Source: an uncultured Spirochaetaceae bacterium
Lineage (GTDB): Bacteria; Spirochaetota; Spirochaetia; Treponematales; Treponemataceae
Length of the DNA: 64,000 bases
NCBI GenBank assembly: GCA_902802305.1
Contig: CADCLG010000004.1
Coordinates: 62,001-126,000 of the forward strand
Direction of reading: 5' to 3'
Below, piece after piece: positions 1 to 8,960 of the stretch. The position numbers and the translations under genes were made by a program. A model generated the notes under the pieces. It was not told the DNA's origin, did no database searches, and saw nothing but the letters and a program-made list of their open reading frames with translations. Numbering within the stretch: position 1 is the first letter of the stretch; each line of letters opens with the position of its first letter.

Positions 1-2905
1 TGTAATTTAATTCATCATCTCCAAGCGTAACTGTTTTGCTTCCGACAAGACCTTGCGAATATTCACTGCTCCATTCAGTCGGCAGGGATGAGGCTGAATC
101 AGAAATTCCAAAACTTAGAGAGGTTCGTTTTCTGTCAGGAAGTGCCTTAAATGTAACTGCTGAAACTGATTTTCTGCTGTCTGCACTGAGTGTCATTTTA
201 TATTTTGCTGCAGCCTTTTCTGCTTCTGTATCAAGTGCGCCCTTAAAGCTTGTATCAAGCGTAAATCCTTCTACACCATTTTCAAAGCCTGTATCCGGAG
301 TGTATTCAAGATACTTTAGCGTTGTATCACCATCTTCAGGTTTTTCTACATAAATTGTATAGGTTCTGCTGATTTGTGTTTCGTCGGTAACTGTAAAAGT
401 GATTCGTGTTTTTCCACCAACCAGATTGATTTTCATGTCATCAAGAGGAGGAACTTCACCGTATTTTGTAATTACTGTTGGAGCAGAGATTTGGGCATTA
501 TCTGCAGCAGCAATAGCTTCAATAGAAATATTATCAGAATCTTCATCAACCTTTACTGTATAAGTAGTATGCTCCGGGGAAAATTCCGGTTCCAGTTTTA
601 CATCCAAAGTGGAATCATCTTCATTATCTTTAATTTCAATATTCAAATCTTTAAGCTTGGAATAATTTCCTTCTTCGATTCCATCCTCAAGATTTTTAAT
701 AAAATCACTTTCGCTTACAGATTCCGCACAAATATCACGGCGCAAAGAAATTTTGTATATGCTTGTTTTTTCATTTTTAGAAGAAATAGTTGCAATTACT
801 TCTGTGATTCCATAAGGAATTTCTGCAATAATTTCGTTTCCTTCTGAATCTGGATTTTGCCTGAAATCAAGCTGATTTTCGCAGAGGCTTTCAAGCTGAC
901 CGCTGATATATTCGTATCTGACAGTCTGGGTTCTTTCCATGAATGAATCGTAAATTGTTTTTTCATAAACTGATTTTATTGGGCTGAATGTTTTTGTCTG
1001 CAGCACTTTCCATTCAATTTCTGCATCTGTGTCTGCAAGGTAACAGAGGAATTTCATGTCATTATCAGTTGCCTGAATATTTTTTAATTCATATTCAGTC
1101 TGATTTGGATTGAAACTTATTTTATTTAAATTTTCATCCTGAGCACTTAATACGACAAGACCTCTGTCAGTAACTGTACTCATTTCTTCTCCAGATGAAC
1201 TGATGATATTTACGTTTGTAGAAACCTGTTTTTTACTCAAAATAATTGTATAGCTTGTTGCGGAATCTGCGTCACCTAAAGATTTGTCCGTAACTGTTAT
1301 GACGGTTATTCCATAAGGAAGATTGCCCTGACAGATTATGGCATCATCTTTTTTTTCAATAGAAAGCTGGCTTCTGGCTTTTGTGCCGTCACTTTCCAAG
1401 AGATTTACGGCTTCTTTCAGTTCTGTGAATTTGCCGCCATTCTGATAAGTGTAAGTTACTTTTCCGTTTGAAACTTCGTGAATTTCAGGATTATATGAAT
1501 GAGTTTGTTCTGCTGTCCAGATTACTTCTGTAAAATCAGGTTCTTCCGGGCGGAATTCTATTGTTACCGGATCGTTTGCGCCTGAAAGATTTTCAACAGA
1601 ATATTTGAGTACAGTCGGTTTGTAATCAATCAGGTTTCCGGATTTTCCGTTTGTGTAAACTGCAAGTCCTGTATTATCTTCCTTTGAATGAGTGTTTGTT
1701 GCAGTTGTTATGATATATCGTTTTGTTAGGGTTATTTTGTACTGGCCGACATTTGGAATAAGTTCGCCATTTTCATCAGTATTGTAGGCGGTAATTGTTG
1801 CGTAAACTTCTGTAACACCATAAGGAAGATTAGATTTAAGCTCGTTGCTTTTATCAGAAATAAACTGCATGAAAGGAGCCTGCCCCTCATGACTTTCATC
1901 TGCCTTGACAAAATCAAAAGTTACCGGTGAATCAAGTTCTTTAAGCTCTTGTGAAATAACGCCACCCTTGTTTGAGTCCCATTCAGGAATGTATTCTTTT
2001 GTTTGAATGGCTTTCCAGGTTAATTCCGCATTATCATCAAGAGTAAAGCATTTGAAAATTACCGGGTCATCACGGCCTGTAAGATCAAGCGCAGTATTCT
2101 TACCCGTTGAATCACCAACTTCATATTCGTAGATTGTACTGCTGTAGTTGATTGCGTTTCTGCCGGGGTCACTTGCCTTGATTACAACGACACCATGGTT
2201 CGTAACATTATTTGCATCATCATCGGGAGTATTTGAATTGGCAACAGTTGTAATATATTCTTTTGTAAGGATGATTGTATATACAGTCTGATACTGAGCA
2301 TCATCAGCAAGAACGGTACAGGTTGCAACTGTAACTCCATAAGGCAGCTCAGCAAAAATAATGGAACTTCCAGCCTTAGTTTCCTTTTTGAAATAAACTG
2401 GACGGGGAGTTTTGAGTTTTGAAGCTGATTGCGATTCTATTCCCCGGTAAGTAACTTCATTACCGGCAGAATCTTTTGAAGTAACAACCTTTTCTTTTGG
2501 AAGGTATTCCCAGGTCTGGGTAAGTTCCCATTTTACAGAGGCATTGCTGTCATTTGGAAAACATCTAAGTTCAATTGGATCATTTTTTCCATAAAGGCTG
2601 ACTTTTGTTCCATTAGAATAATTTACCTTATAATCTGAATAAGCGGCAGGAACTTTTCCTACAAAATAAGTTGTCTGTTCCGGCTTGTATATAATCTGAT
2701 TTACAGTTTTTTCTGTATTTTTCAATACAACCAAACCGCTGGAAATATTTGCTCTTTCTTCTGATTCTGGATTTGAAGTAAGCGAATCATCTCCCTTTTT
2801 AAATGATAAATCTTCGTTTATAATATTTTCAAAAAGATTTGAACAGCCTGTCAGACAAAGAGCAGCTGAAAGTACAAATGCAATATTAAAAATTTTTAAC
2901 TTCAT
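1..2905 (-). CDS. Repeat-rich surface lipoprotein, incomplete (3' end outside window)
   Basis: An open minus-strand frame runs from ATG at 2905 (SD AAAGGAG upstream) off the left edge, about 968 codons without a stop. The N-terminus is a lipoprotein signal, MKLKIFNIAFVLSAALCLTG followed by Cys. The mature part holds four copies of a unit of about 170 residues, each with a [LI]PYG[VI]T motif (codons near 2340, 1822, 1312 and 812), preceded by a W-x-x-x-Q-T segment and usually followed by a YTIILTK-like strand. The pattern resembles cadherin-like beta-sandwich repeats of bacterial surface proteins; that family assignment is inference. It lies 62 bp downstream of the OmpA-family gene and is probably cotranscribed. 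A surface adhesin or structural role is plausible, but no catalytic motif is visible and the C-terminus is missing. Confidence 0.85.
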   Translation of the reverse strand, partial: MKLKIFNIAFVLSAALCLTGCSNLFENIINEDLSFKKGDDSLTSNPESEERANISSGLVVLKNTEKTVNQIIYKPEQTTYFVGKVPAAYSDYKVNYSNGTKVSLYGKNDPIELRCFPNDSNASVKWELTQTWEYLPKEKVVTSKDSAGNEVTYRGIESQSASKLKTPRPVYFKKETKAGSSIIFAELPYGVTVATCTVLADDAQYQTVYTIILTKEYITTVANSNTPDDDANNVTNHGVVVIKASDPGRNAINYSSTIYEYEVGDSTGKNTALDLTGRDDPVIFKCFTLDDNAELTWKAIQTKEYIPEWDSNKGGVISQELKELDSPVTFDFVKADESHEGQAPFMQFISDKSNELKSNLPYGVTEVYATITAYNTDENGELIPNVGQYKITLTKRYIITTATNTHSKEDNTGLAVYTNGKSGNLIDYKPTVLKYSVENLSGANDPVTIEFRPEEPDFTEVIWTAEQTHSYNPEIHEVSNGKVTYTYQNGGKFTELKEAVNLLESDGTKARSQLSIEKKDDAIICQGNLPYGITVITVTDKSLGDADSATSYTIILSKKQVSTNVNIISSSGEEMSTVTDRGLVVLSAQDENLNKISFNPNQTEYELKNIQATDNDMKFLCYLADTDAEIEWKVLQTKTFSPIKSVYEKTIYDSFMERTQTVRYEYISGQLESLCENQLDFRQNPDSEGNEIIAEIPYGITEVIATISSKNEKTSIYKISLRRDICAESVSESDFIKNLEDGIEEGNYSKLKDLNIEIKDNEDDSTLDVKLEPEFSPEHTTYTVKVDEDSDNISIEAIAAADNAQISAPTVITKYGEVPPLDDMKINLVGGKTRITFTVTDETQISRTYTIYVEKPEDGDTTLKYLEYTPDTGFENGVEGFTLDTSFKGALDTEAEKAAAKYKMTLSADSRKSVSAVTFKALPDRKRTSLSFGISDSASSLPTEWSSEYSQGLVGSKTVTLGDDELNY

Positions 2906-2967
2906 AAAATATACTCCTTTAAATTCCGTATTAGCGGTCGAGTCAGTAGCAGAAAAAGTGCTTCTTA

Positions 2968-4569
2968 TTAACTCTCAAGTAAAGATTTTCGTGTGACAAT
3001 AAATTCAACGCGGCGGTTCTTCCACCAGTTTTCCCGGTCTTCCCATCTAGCAATTGGATTTGAACCTCCATTTCCGTCATAAGAAAGCATGTCCCTGTCA
3101 AGACCATTTTCAACAAGAATATTCATAATCGTTTTAGCGCGAAGATTTGAAAGCGGAATAAGTTCTTCACGATTTTCGCGTTCTGTATTTGAAACATTAT
3201 TTGCATATCCTTCAACAAGAACCTCAACTTCATTATGTTCAAGAATTTGTCGGGTAATGCTTTCAAGGGTTTCTTTATTTTCGAGTTTTTGTTCTTCGGA
3301 AATTCTCTCAAAGGTTGCACGGTCAGGGTCAAAATGAATTGTATTTACGATGATTTTCCACTGCTTGTCTGGAATTATTATTTCAAAAAGAACTCCTGTT
3401 TTAATTTTATCTTCAGAAGTTAGCTCATTATAACCGGTTCTCTGCTGATCATGTTCAGAAGGAATTACAGAAAGTTTTGCAAAATATTCATTAAGAGAAA
3501 AAACAGTTTCGCCATTATCAGACTGACCATCCCATTCAACATGTTCAGGGAGCTTTCCTTTTCCTTCAAAATGCTTTATTGCAGAATTTTTCTTATCAAA
3601 AATAGAAACCTTCCAATATAACGGGTCTTCCTCCAGATATTCGGTGCTTAGATTAAAAATGGCGGTGTCATTAATACCGTCTCCATCCGGAGTAAAATTA
3701 GACTCCTTATCAGCTGTGATTTTTGCAGAAGGTTCCGGCCAGCTTGCAATCATAAGTTCATAAAGTTCACGTTCATGCTCTTCTTTTTCACGAAGTTCTT
3801 TTTCGTAGAGTTCCTGCAGTTCTTTTTCATGCTGCTGCTGTTCATAAAGCAGCATTTCGTCATGTTCCTGCTTTACACGCTTAATGTCATTGATGATTCC
3901 AAACGGATAGCTTCGGACACCTAGATAAAGTCGCGGAAAACCTGCAAATCCACCACCAATACTCGTGTCATAAAAAGCGTTATAATCTATGCCGATAAAT
4001 GGAATAAACATATCTGTAATTCCATTCAAAGCAAACTCAAGACTGGCTCTATAAAAAAAACAGTTTGCACCCTTATCAAAAAGATTAACACTGTTCATTC
4101 TTCCATCTTCTTTTGCACGCAAAGAAGGATAATAATCTGTCGTGATAAAATTTACACCAAGACCTAAGCCGGGAATCATTTCTAATTTTTTGGGAAACCA
4201 GTTGATATGCTGTTTAGAAAGGATTTTTCGCAAGCGGAATTCAACAATATGATTGTGGAAATTCTGCATCAAAGCATAGGAGCCTTTGCCCTGTCCCCAC
4301 ATATCACGTGTGTAAGTAATACTGTTCAGCCAGCCTGAAAAGTTGTAACCGGCACCCGCTAAAATATCACCGCCATAACTGGTCATGGCAACAGTTCCCT
4401 GATTAAAAAAGTTTACCGGGAAATTAAGACCTCCGCCTGCTTCAATAAAAACATGGTTAGGAAGCAAAAGTTCTGCAGATGGAAGAAATTTACCATTATC
4501 TGGTTCAGCAAGAACACCAGCAGACACCATAATGCATAAAAAGCATACAAGAGTTGATTTCTTGTTCAT
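2968..4569 (-). CDS. OmpA-family outer-membrane protein with CHU_C/FlgD-like segment
   Basis: This is a 533-residue protein with a signal peptide ending near VSAGVLA. Residues about 35-230 are rich in amphipathic beta strands (GGGLNFPVNFF, GIDYNAFYD), consistent with an outer-membrane barrel. A Glu/Lys/Gln-rich coiled coil follows (about 232-270), then a short SNFTPDGDGINDTAIFNLS segment typical of CHU_C/FlgD-Ig-like domains. The C-terminal 130 residues form an OmpA peptidoglycan-binding domain (IHFDPDRATF, EGYAN, LSNLRAKTI, NRRVEFIV). It would link outer membrane and peptidoglycan or cell-wall material. No Shine-Dalgarno is visible before the ATG. It is the first gene of a likely two-gene unit with the repeat lipoprotein. 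Confidence 0.88.
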   Translation of the reverse strand: MNKKSTLVCFLCIMVSAGVLAEPDNGKFLPSAELLLPNHVFIEAGGGLNFPVNFFNQGTVAMTSYGGDILAGAGYNFSGWLNSITYTRDMWGQGKGSYALMQNFHNHIVEFRLRKILSKQHINWFPKKLEMIPGLGLGVNFITTDYYPSLRAKEDGRMNSVNLFDKGANCFFYRASLEFALNGITDMFIPFIGIDYNAFYDTSIGGGFAGFPRLYLGVRSYPFGIINDIKRVKQEHDEMLLYEQQQHEKELQELYEKELREKEEHERELYELMIASWPEPSAKITADKESNFTPDGDGINDTAIFNLSTEYLEEDPLYWKVSIFDKKNSAIKHFEGKGKLPEHVEWDGQSDNGETVFSLNEYFAKLSVIPSEHDQQRTGYNELTSEDKIKTGVLFEIIIPDKQWKIIVNTIHFDPDRATFERISEEQKLENKETLESITRQILEHNEVEVLVEGYANNVSNTERENREELIPLSNLRAKTIMNILVENGLDRDMLSYDGNGGSNPIARWEDRENWWKNRRVEFIVTRKSLLES

Positions 4570-4762
4570 TTTTGAGACTCGTTTTTGTTAAATTTTTTTT
4601 TTCGTGAAAACTGAAAAATTCTAAAGTTAAGAAAAAAAGGTTTTTTTACTGCAATCGAATATAAAAGAATGGAAAATAAAAATCAATACTTTCGTAAGTA
4701 AGAAAAATTAGAAAATTCTAAGAAATATCCCCTATGAAGAAATTAAGAAAAACTTTTTCTAT

Positions 4763-4834
4763 CTCCGTATCTATTACAAAACCCAGCATTTATTTCAAGC
4801 CCCACATTTGTTACAAGCTCCGTATTTATTACAA
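4763..4834 (+). repeat. Four tandem imperfect 18-bp repeats
   Basis: Units begin at 4763, 4781, 4799 and 4817 and follow the pattern nCCnnnATnTnTTnCAA; the first and last units are the most alike (CTCCGTATnTATTACAAn). The exact 18-bp period gives a six-residue periodicity if translated, and places the units about 1.7 helical turns apart. They lie about 50 bp upstream of the promoter of the dehydrogenase gene. They could be operator iterons or a decayed coding repeat. Confidence 0.7.
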
Positions 4835-4885
4835 GGTCTTTCTCAGAATGTGTATATTTCTACTATTTTATTAGAATTATTTACT

Positions 4886-4913
4886 TTGCTTTTGGCGATA
4901 ATGTTCTTATAAT
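4886..4913 (+). promoter_or_regulatory. Predicted sigma-70 promoter of the alcohol dehydrogenase gene
   Basis: TTGCTT (4886-4891) and TATAAT (4908-4913) are separated by 16 bp. The -10 lies inside a 17-bp inverted repeat, CTTATAATTTTTATAAG (4906-4922). The predicted transcript has a leader of about 70 nt before the SD AAAGGAG. Confidence 0.5.
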
Positions 4914-4990
4914 TTTTATAAGCAGACAGGAAACTGGAAAATTATAACTGTAAACCGTTGCATAAATCAGAAACCAAAGGAGTTTTTTTT

Positions 4991-6166
4991 ATGGATAATT
5001 TTACATTTTATTCACCTACATATTTTGCTTTTGGAAAGGGGATGGAAGCTAAGGCTGGAGAGCTGGTAAAAAGATTTGGTGGAAGCAAGGTTCTGATTCA
5101 TTTTGGTGGCGGTTCGGTTGTAAGGTCTGGGCTTTTGGAGCGTGTAGAATTATCTCTTAAAGAGGCTAAAATTGATTTTATAAAGCTGGGCGGTGTAAAA
5201 CCAAATCCTAGAAGCGGTCTTGTTTATGAAGGAATAGAATTGTGCCGTAATGAAAAGGTTGATTTTATTCTTGCTGTTGGTGGCGGTTCTGTAATTGATT
5301 CTGCCAAAGCTATTGCGGCTGGAACAATTTATGACGGTGATTTCTGGGATTTTTATGAAGGAAAACCTGTTACAAATGCCTTGCCGGTTGCTACTGTTTT
5401 GACAATTGCTGCTGCCGGTAGTGAAGGAAGCCCTGACAGTGTAATCACAAAAGAAGAAGGCATGTTTAAACGCGGTGCAAGCGGTGAAGCTTTACGTCCA
5501 AAGTTTTCTATTTTGAATCCTGAACTTACACAGACTTTGCCGGCTTATCAGACTGCATGTGGAATTACAGATATTATGGCTCATCTTTACGAACGTTATC
5601 TTACAAACTCGACTGATGTAGAAGTTACAGACCGTGTGATTGAAGCACTGCTTTTGACAATGAAAAACGAAGGTCCTAAGGTTATAGCAGATCCAAATGA
5701 TTATCAGGCAAGGGCAAATATTATGTGGGCTGGTATGCTTGCTCATAACAATTGTGCCGGTGTTGGACGAAGTCAGGACTGGTCAAGTCACTGTATTGAA
5801 CACGAGCTTTCTGCCTTGTATGATTGCGCTCATGGTGCGGGGCTTGCAGTAGTTATGCCTGCTGTATTTACTTACAACTTAAATCATAATGTTATGCGTT
5901 TTGCTCAGGCTGCAGTACGTGTCTGGGGTTGCGAAATGGATTTTGAACATCCTGAAAATACGGCAAAAGCAGGAATTAAGGCTTTACAGAACTTTTTGAT
6001 TTCTATTGGAATGCCAAAGAACTTTGCTGAGCTTGGCGCAAATCCTGCTGATATTGAAAAGCTTGCTCATACTGCCTGCTACGGAAACGGTGGCGACGGT
6101 CATGTTTATGGCTTTGTAAAGCTTGAGCAGAAGGATGTTGAAAATATTTATAAATTAATGGTTTAA
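4991..6166 (+). CDS. Iron-containing alcohol dehydrogenase (YqhD/BDH type)
   Basis: This is a 391-residue group III metal-dependent alcohol dehydrogenase that should reduce aldehydes such as butyraldehyde with NAD(P)H. The start at 4991 is chosen over an upstream ATG (4958) because AAAGGAG sits 8 nt before it and homology begins at MDNFTFYSPTYFAFGKG. Visible features are the nucleotide-binding GGGSVIDSAKAIA motif and the metal ligands in TDIMAH, EHELS and the H of CAHGAGLA, which match the Asp-His-His-His set of the YqhD/butanol dehydrogenase subfamily. Length is normal. It probably serves fermentative redox balancing. It is followed 39 bp later by an SDR gene, likely in the same transcript. 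Confidence 0.93.
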   Translation: MDNFTFYSPTYFAFGKGMEAKAGELVKRFGGSKVLIHFGGGSVVRSGLLERVELSLKEAKIDFIKLGGVKPNPRSGLVYEGIELCRNEKVDFILAVGGGSVIDSAKAIAAGTIYDGDFWDFYEGKPVTNALPVATVLTIAAAGSEGSPDSVITKEEGMFKRGASGEALRPKFSILNPELTQTLPAYQTACGITDIMAHLYERYLTNSTDVEVTDRVIEALLLTMKNEGPKVIADPNDYQARANIMWAGMLAHNNCAGVGRSQDWSSHCIEHELSALYDCAHGAGLAVVMPAVFTYNLNHNVMRFAQAAVRVWGCEMDFEHPENTAKAGIKALQNFLISIGMPKNFAELGANPADIEKLAHTACYGNGGDGHVYGFVKLEQKDVENIYKLMV

Positions 6167-6205
6167 CAATGCATAATTTATAATTTTTTTGTGTGGGGAA
6201 TAACT

Positions 6206-6958
6206 ATGGTAAATGTAAAAGGGAAATGGTGTTTTATAACTGGGGCTAGTAGAGGAATAGGAAAGCTTTCGGCTGAGTTTATGGCTGAGCAGGGAGCTAA
6301 TTTAATTCTTCATAGTCGTGATAAAAGTCATACTACGGAGCTGGCAAAAACACTTGAAGCAAGGGGCGTGCAGGTAAAGCAGGTTAGTGCAGAACTTTCT
6401 GATTTGGATGCTGTTGAAAAAATGCTTAAAGAAATCGACTCTTTTGGTGTGAATGTTGAAATCGTTCTGAATAATGCAGGACTTCAGATTGCTTACAGAA
6501 ACGAATATTTTAAGACTCCGGTTAGTGATTATACAGAGAGCTTTAAAATCAATACTATTGCGCCGGCTATGATTTGCTATCATTTTATGCCAAAGATGAT
6601 TGCAAACGGCTTTGGTCGTATTCTGAATACTACGAGTGGAATTGCACTGGAACCTCAGCAGGCAGGTTATTCTGCAAGTAAGGCTGCTCTTGATAAAATC
6701 ACAATTGATTTGGGAAGCACGGTTCAGGGAACTGATGTAATGATAAACCTTACTGACCCGGGCTGGTGCAGAACAGACTTGGGCGGAAGTCATGCTCCTA
6801 ATGCTCCCGAAAGCGCAATTCCTGGTATTGTTGTCGGTGCCTTTGTTGATGACAAAAAATCTGGACGTAATCTTGGAGCCCAGAACTTTGCGGGAATGAC
6901 TCTGGAAGCAGCAGTTGCTAAGGCAGAAAAAGAGTTCGACAGTCCGTATAAGAGATAA
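6206..6958 (+). CDS. Short-chain dehydrogenase/reductase
   Basis: This is a 250-residue classical SDR. The start at ATG 6206 is preferred over GTG 6191 because GGGGA lies 6 nt upstream. It has the Rossmann motif TGASRGIG near the N-terminus, NNAG, and the catalytic Ser/Tyr-x-x-x-Lys set (TTSGIA, then YSASK). The substrate cannot be read from the sequence. The closing segment (DPGWCRTDLGG) is typical of SDRs that place NAD(P)H. It lies just downstream of the alcohol dehydrogenase gene and is followed by a hairpin at 7026-7054. Confidence 0.9.
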   Translation: MVNVKGKWCFITGASRGIGKLSAEFMAEQGANLILHSRDKSHTTELAKTLEARGVQVKQVSAELSDLDAVEKMLKEIDSFGVNVEIVLNNAGLQIAYRNEYFKTPVSDYTESFKINTIAPAMICYHFMPKMIANGFGRILNTTSGIALEPQQAGYSASKAALDKITIDLGSTVQGTDVMINLTDPGWCRTDLGGSHAPNAPESAIPGIVVGAFVDDKKSGRNLGAQNFAGMTLEAAVAKAEKEFDSPYKR

Positions 6959-7025
6959 TTACGAATAAAAGATATCGAATTGAAAATCAAAAACTGTGGT
7001 AGAAGTTGATAATCGACACTATGTG

Positions 7026-7054
7026 TGCGGTTGCAACAAAACCGCAGTTTTTTT
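7026..7054 (+). terminator. Intrinsic terminator after the SDR gene
   Basis: The perfect stem TGCGGTT (7026-7032) / AACCGCA (7040-7046) has a 7-nt loop and is followed by G and seven T. It shares DNA with the -35 and spacer of the next promoter, so terminator and promoter are interleaved. Confidence 0.65.
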
Positions 7055-7059
7055 ATAAT
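7031..7059 (+). promoter_or_regulatory. Promoter of the HAD gene (leaderless)
   Basis: TTGCAA (7031-7036), a 17-bp spacer and TATAAT (7054-7059) are followed by the ATG only 7 nt later at 7067. The -35 and spacer length are identical to those of mnmG. No Shine-Dalgarno is present. Confidence 0.65.
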
Positions 7060-7066
7060 TCCTTTC

Positions 7067-7744
7067 ATGAAAAATACACCTAAATATGCTCTCGCAATTT
7101 TTGATATGGATGGGACAATCCTTAATACTATAGATGATTTGGCGGATTCGCTGAATGTTATTTTGGAGCGGTATTCAATGCCGCTGCACACGGTTGACCA
7201 GGTGCGCTTTATGGTTGGAAACGGGATTCCAAAGCTGATTGAGCGCGCTATTCCAAATGGACGTAATAATCCAAAGTTTGATGAAATCCTTAAAGAATAT
7301 ATTGCCTATTACGAGGAACATTCTGCTATAAAAACACGGCCTTATGATGGAATTGTGGAGGCTGTAAAATCCTTGCGCAAGTCTGGAGTTAAGATTGCCG
7401 TTAATACTAACAAGGTGGAAGAGGCAGCTCTCGATTTGGTTGCTAAATATTTTCCTGATTGTTTTGACATTGTAAGCGGCAGTCGCCCGGGACTTCCTCC
7501 AAAACCGGCTCCTGATGGGGTTTATGAAATCTTAAAAAGGGCTGGAATTGACGGTAAAAGCCAAGGGCAGAAGGCAGTTTTTATTGGAGATTCTGACGTA
7601 GACTTGCAGACTGGTATAAATGCCGGCCTTGATGTAATTGGTGTGGATTGGGGCTTTAGGGGAAAAGCCTTTTTGCTGGAACATGGCGCAACAGAAGATA
7701 ATATTGTAATGAAGGCTGATGAATTAGTTGGAAAAATAGGTTAG
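7067..7744 (+). CDS. HAD-family phosphatase, phosphoglycolate phosphatase-like
   Basis: This is a 225-residue HAD hydrolase, subfamily IA. The start is set at 7067 because the in-frame codons upstream lie inside the terminator hairpin of the preceding gene. Motif I is FDMDGTILNT (two catalytic Asp), motif II lies near VNTNK, Lys in PKPAPDGV is motif III, and GDSDVDLQTG supplies the Mg2+-binding acids. The helical cap fits phosphoglycolate phosphatase (gph) or a related sugar-phosphate phosphatase; the exact substrate is uncertain. The promoter predicts a leaderless mRNA. Confidence 0.88.
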   Translation: MKNTPKYALAIFDMDGTILNTIDDLADSLNVILERYSMPLHTVDQVRFMVGNGIPKLIERAIPNGRNNPKFDEILKEYIAYYEEHSAIKTRPYDGIVEAVKSLRKSGVKIAVNTNKVEEAALDLVAKYFPDCFDIVSGSRPGLPPKPAPDGVYEILKRAGIDGKSQGQKAVFIGDSDVDLQTGINAGLDVIGVDWGFRGKAFLLEHGATEDNIVMKADELVGKIG

Positions 7745-7814
7745 TATTTTAACAGAATCTGCCTGTTATTTTTCTTGCTCTTTAAAAGTTTGGGATTGAA
7801 TGGAAAAGGATGAT

Positions 7815-8792
7815 ATGAAAAAATTAAAAAAAATCCTGTTAATGGTTATTTATTTTCTGTTTTCTTTTATGCTTAGAGCAAAAGAGTTTGATTATTCTGT
7901 TTTAAAAGATAAAAATCCTAATCTAGTATTCCTTGAGAATTCGGTTTATAGTCCATTTAATAGAAAAGTTGTTTCCCTTTACGAGAAAGCGTCTGCTGAG
8001 AATCAGTATATAGTGCAATTCAAAAAATATTCTTTTGATTACTTTTTTAAAGAAGGAGAATATGCAGATGAACATGAACAAATTTGGTTTAGAGAAACAA
8101 TAAAAGATAATCATGAGATTCCATATTCGTCTTATGCACTTGATCATGACTATTATGAAGAAGATAATTTTTTTTATGAAATACAATTCTTTAATTATGC
8201 TCCACATTTAAGAGCATGCCCGATAGGATATTATTTAGTAGAAATATTTTTTAATGGATTTGTATATTCATTTGAAATTGAAGATCCTAGAAGTTGTACT
8301 AAAGATGAAAAATATGATGCAATGTTTAATGAACTACAAGATTATGTAATATTAAAAGACATTGATGCTGGTAGTGATTTTGATCGTGTTGGTGAAATGA
8401 TAACTACTTATTGTTGGAAAGATGAACGAACTCAATTCCAATTTTATCTGGATATGCAAAATAAAAGGCTTTCACTTCCTCAATATGTGATTGATTTTCA
8501 AATTGCGTATGAAAAGGTTCTAAATGATATTCTCGAATATTTTAGAACTTTATCATCTTCATTAGTTAAAACAAATTTACGCATCCGACAATCGCCTAAA
8601 ACTGGTGCGCCAATCATCACTGTTCTAGAGGGTACAAAAGTCTATATCTTGGAAACAGGCGAAAGTGATGTGATTGATGGAATACAAGGCAATTGGGTAA
8701 AGGTAAAAGTTCCTTCTCAGAGCAAAGATAAAGATGGAAATCTTATTCCAGAAGAAATCATCGGCTGGTGTTTTGACGGTTATCTGGAGTAG
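7815..8792 (+). CDS. Secreted protein with C-terminal bacterial SH3 domain
   Basis: The protein has 325 residues. An in-frame ATG at 7800 exists, but 7815 gives a compact signal peptide (MKKLKKILLMVIYFLFSFML) and has AAAAGGA just upstream. Residues to about 240 match nothing I recognise and are rich in Tyr, Phe, Asp and Glu. The last 75 residues form an SH3b-like domain: TNLRIRQSPKTGAPIITVLE opens it and GWCFDGYLE closes it. Such domains usually bind cell wall. It is a periplasmic or surface protein of unknown role. Its A+T-rich composition differs from the metabolic genes upstream. Confidence 0.75.
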   Translation: MKKLKKILLMVIYFLFSFMLRAKEFDYSVLKDKNPNLVFLENSVYSPFNRKVVSLYEKASAENQYIVQFKKYSFDYFFKEGEYADEHEQIWFRETIKDNHEIPYSSYALDHDYYEEDNFFYEIQFFNYAPHLRACPIGYYLVEIFFNGFVYSFEIEDPRSCTKDEKYDAMFNELQDYVILKDIDAGSDFDRVGEMITTYCWKDERTQFQFYLDMQNKRLSLPQYVIDFQIAYEKVLNDILEYFRTLSSSLVKTNLRIRQSPKTGAPIITVLEGTKVYILETGESDVIDGIQGNWVKVKVPSQSKDKDGNLIPEEIIGWCFDGYLE

Positions 8793-8960
8793 AAAGAGAT
8801 AATTCTACGAAAGATTAGGATTCTTTGATTCTGAAGATTTTGTAGAAGAATTGACAAATGAGTAGCTGTTTGCTCACAAAAAGGGATGGAAATAAAGTGA
8901 CAAAGTGTACTATAAATAGAAAACTAATATTCCTTATTTCACAAGAAACTCGTATCGTAG
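8793..8960 (+). pseudogene. Possible remnants of a decayed gene
   Basis: Two short stretches read like coding DNA in different frames: 8803-8865 gives FYERLGFFDSEDFVEELTNE then stop, and a frame running into the next gene ends QETRIVDENGYVRIEK then stop near 8992. Neither has a start with a ribosome-binding site. They may be pieces of a lost gene; this rests only on amino-acid texture. Confidence 0.3.

Larger units (their letters stand above)
4570..4957. other. Intergenic region between divergent genes
   Basis: This is a very A+T-rich gap of about 390 bp between the OmpA-family gene (leftward) and the alcohol dehydrogenase gene (rightward). It contains the four-unit 18-bp repeat at 4763-4834 and a promoter near 4886-4913. 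A 46-codon ORF (4734-4874, plus strand) covers the repeat but has no ribosome-binding site. Confidence 0.6.

Noticed and set aside
36..847. Two plus-strand ORFs at the left edge
   Set aside because: They lie antisense to the repeat lipoprotein, whose frame runs open through the whole stretch with a clear signal peptide and repeats.
8851..8880. TTGACA at 8851 as a promoter
   Set aside because: No -10 hexamer at 16-18 bp.
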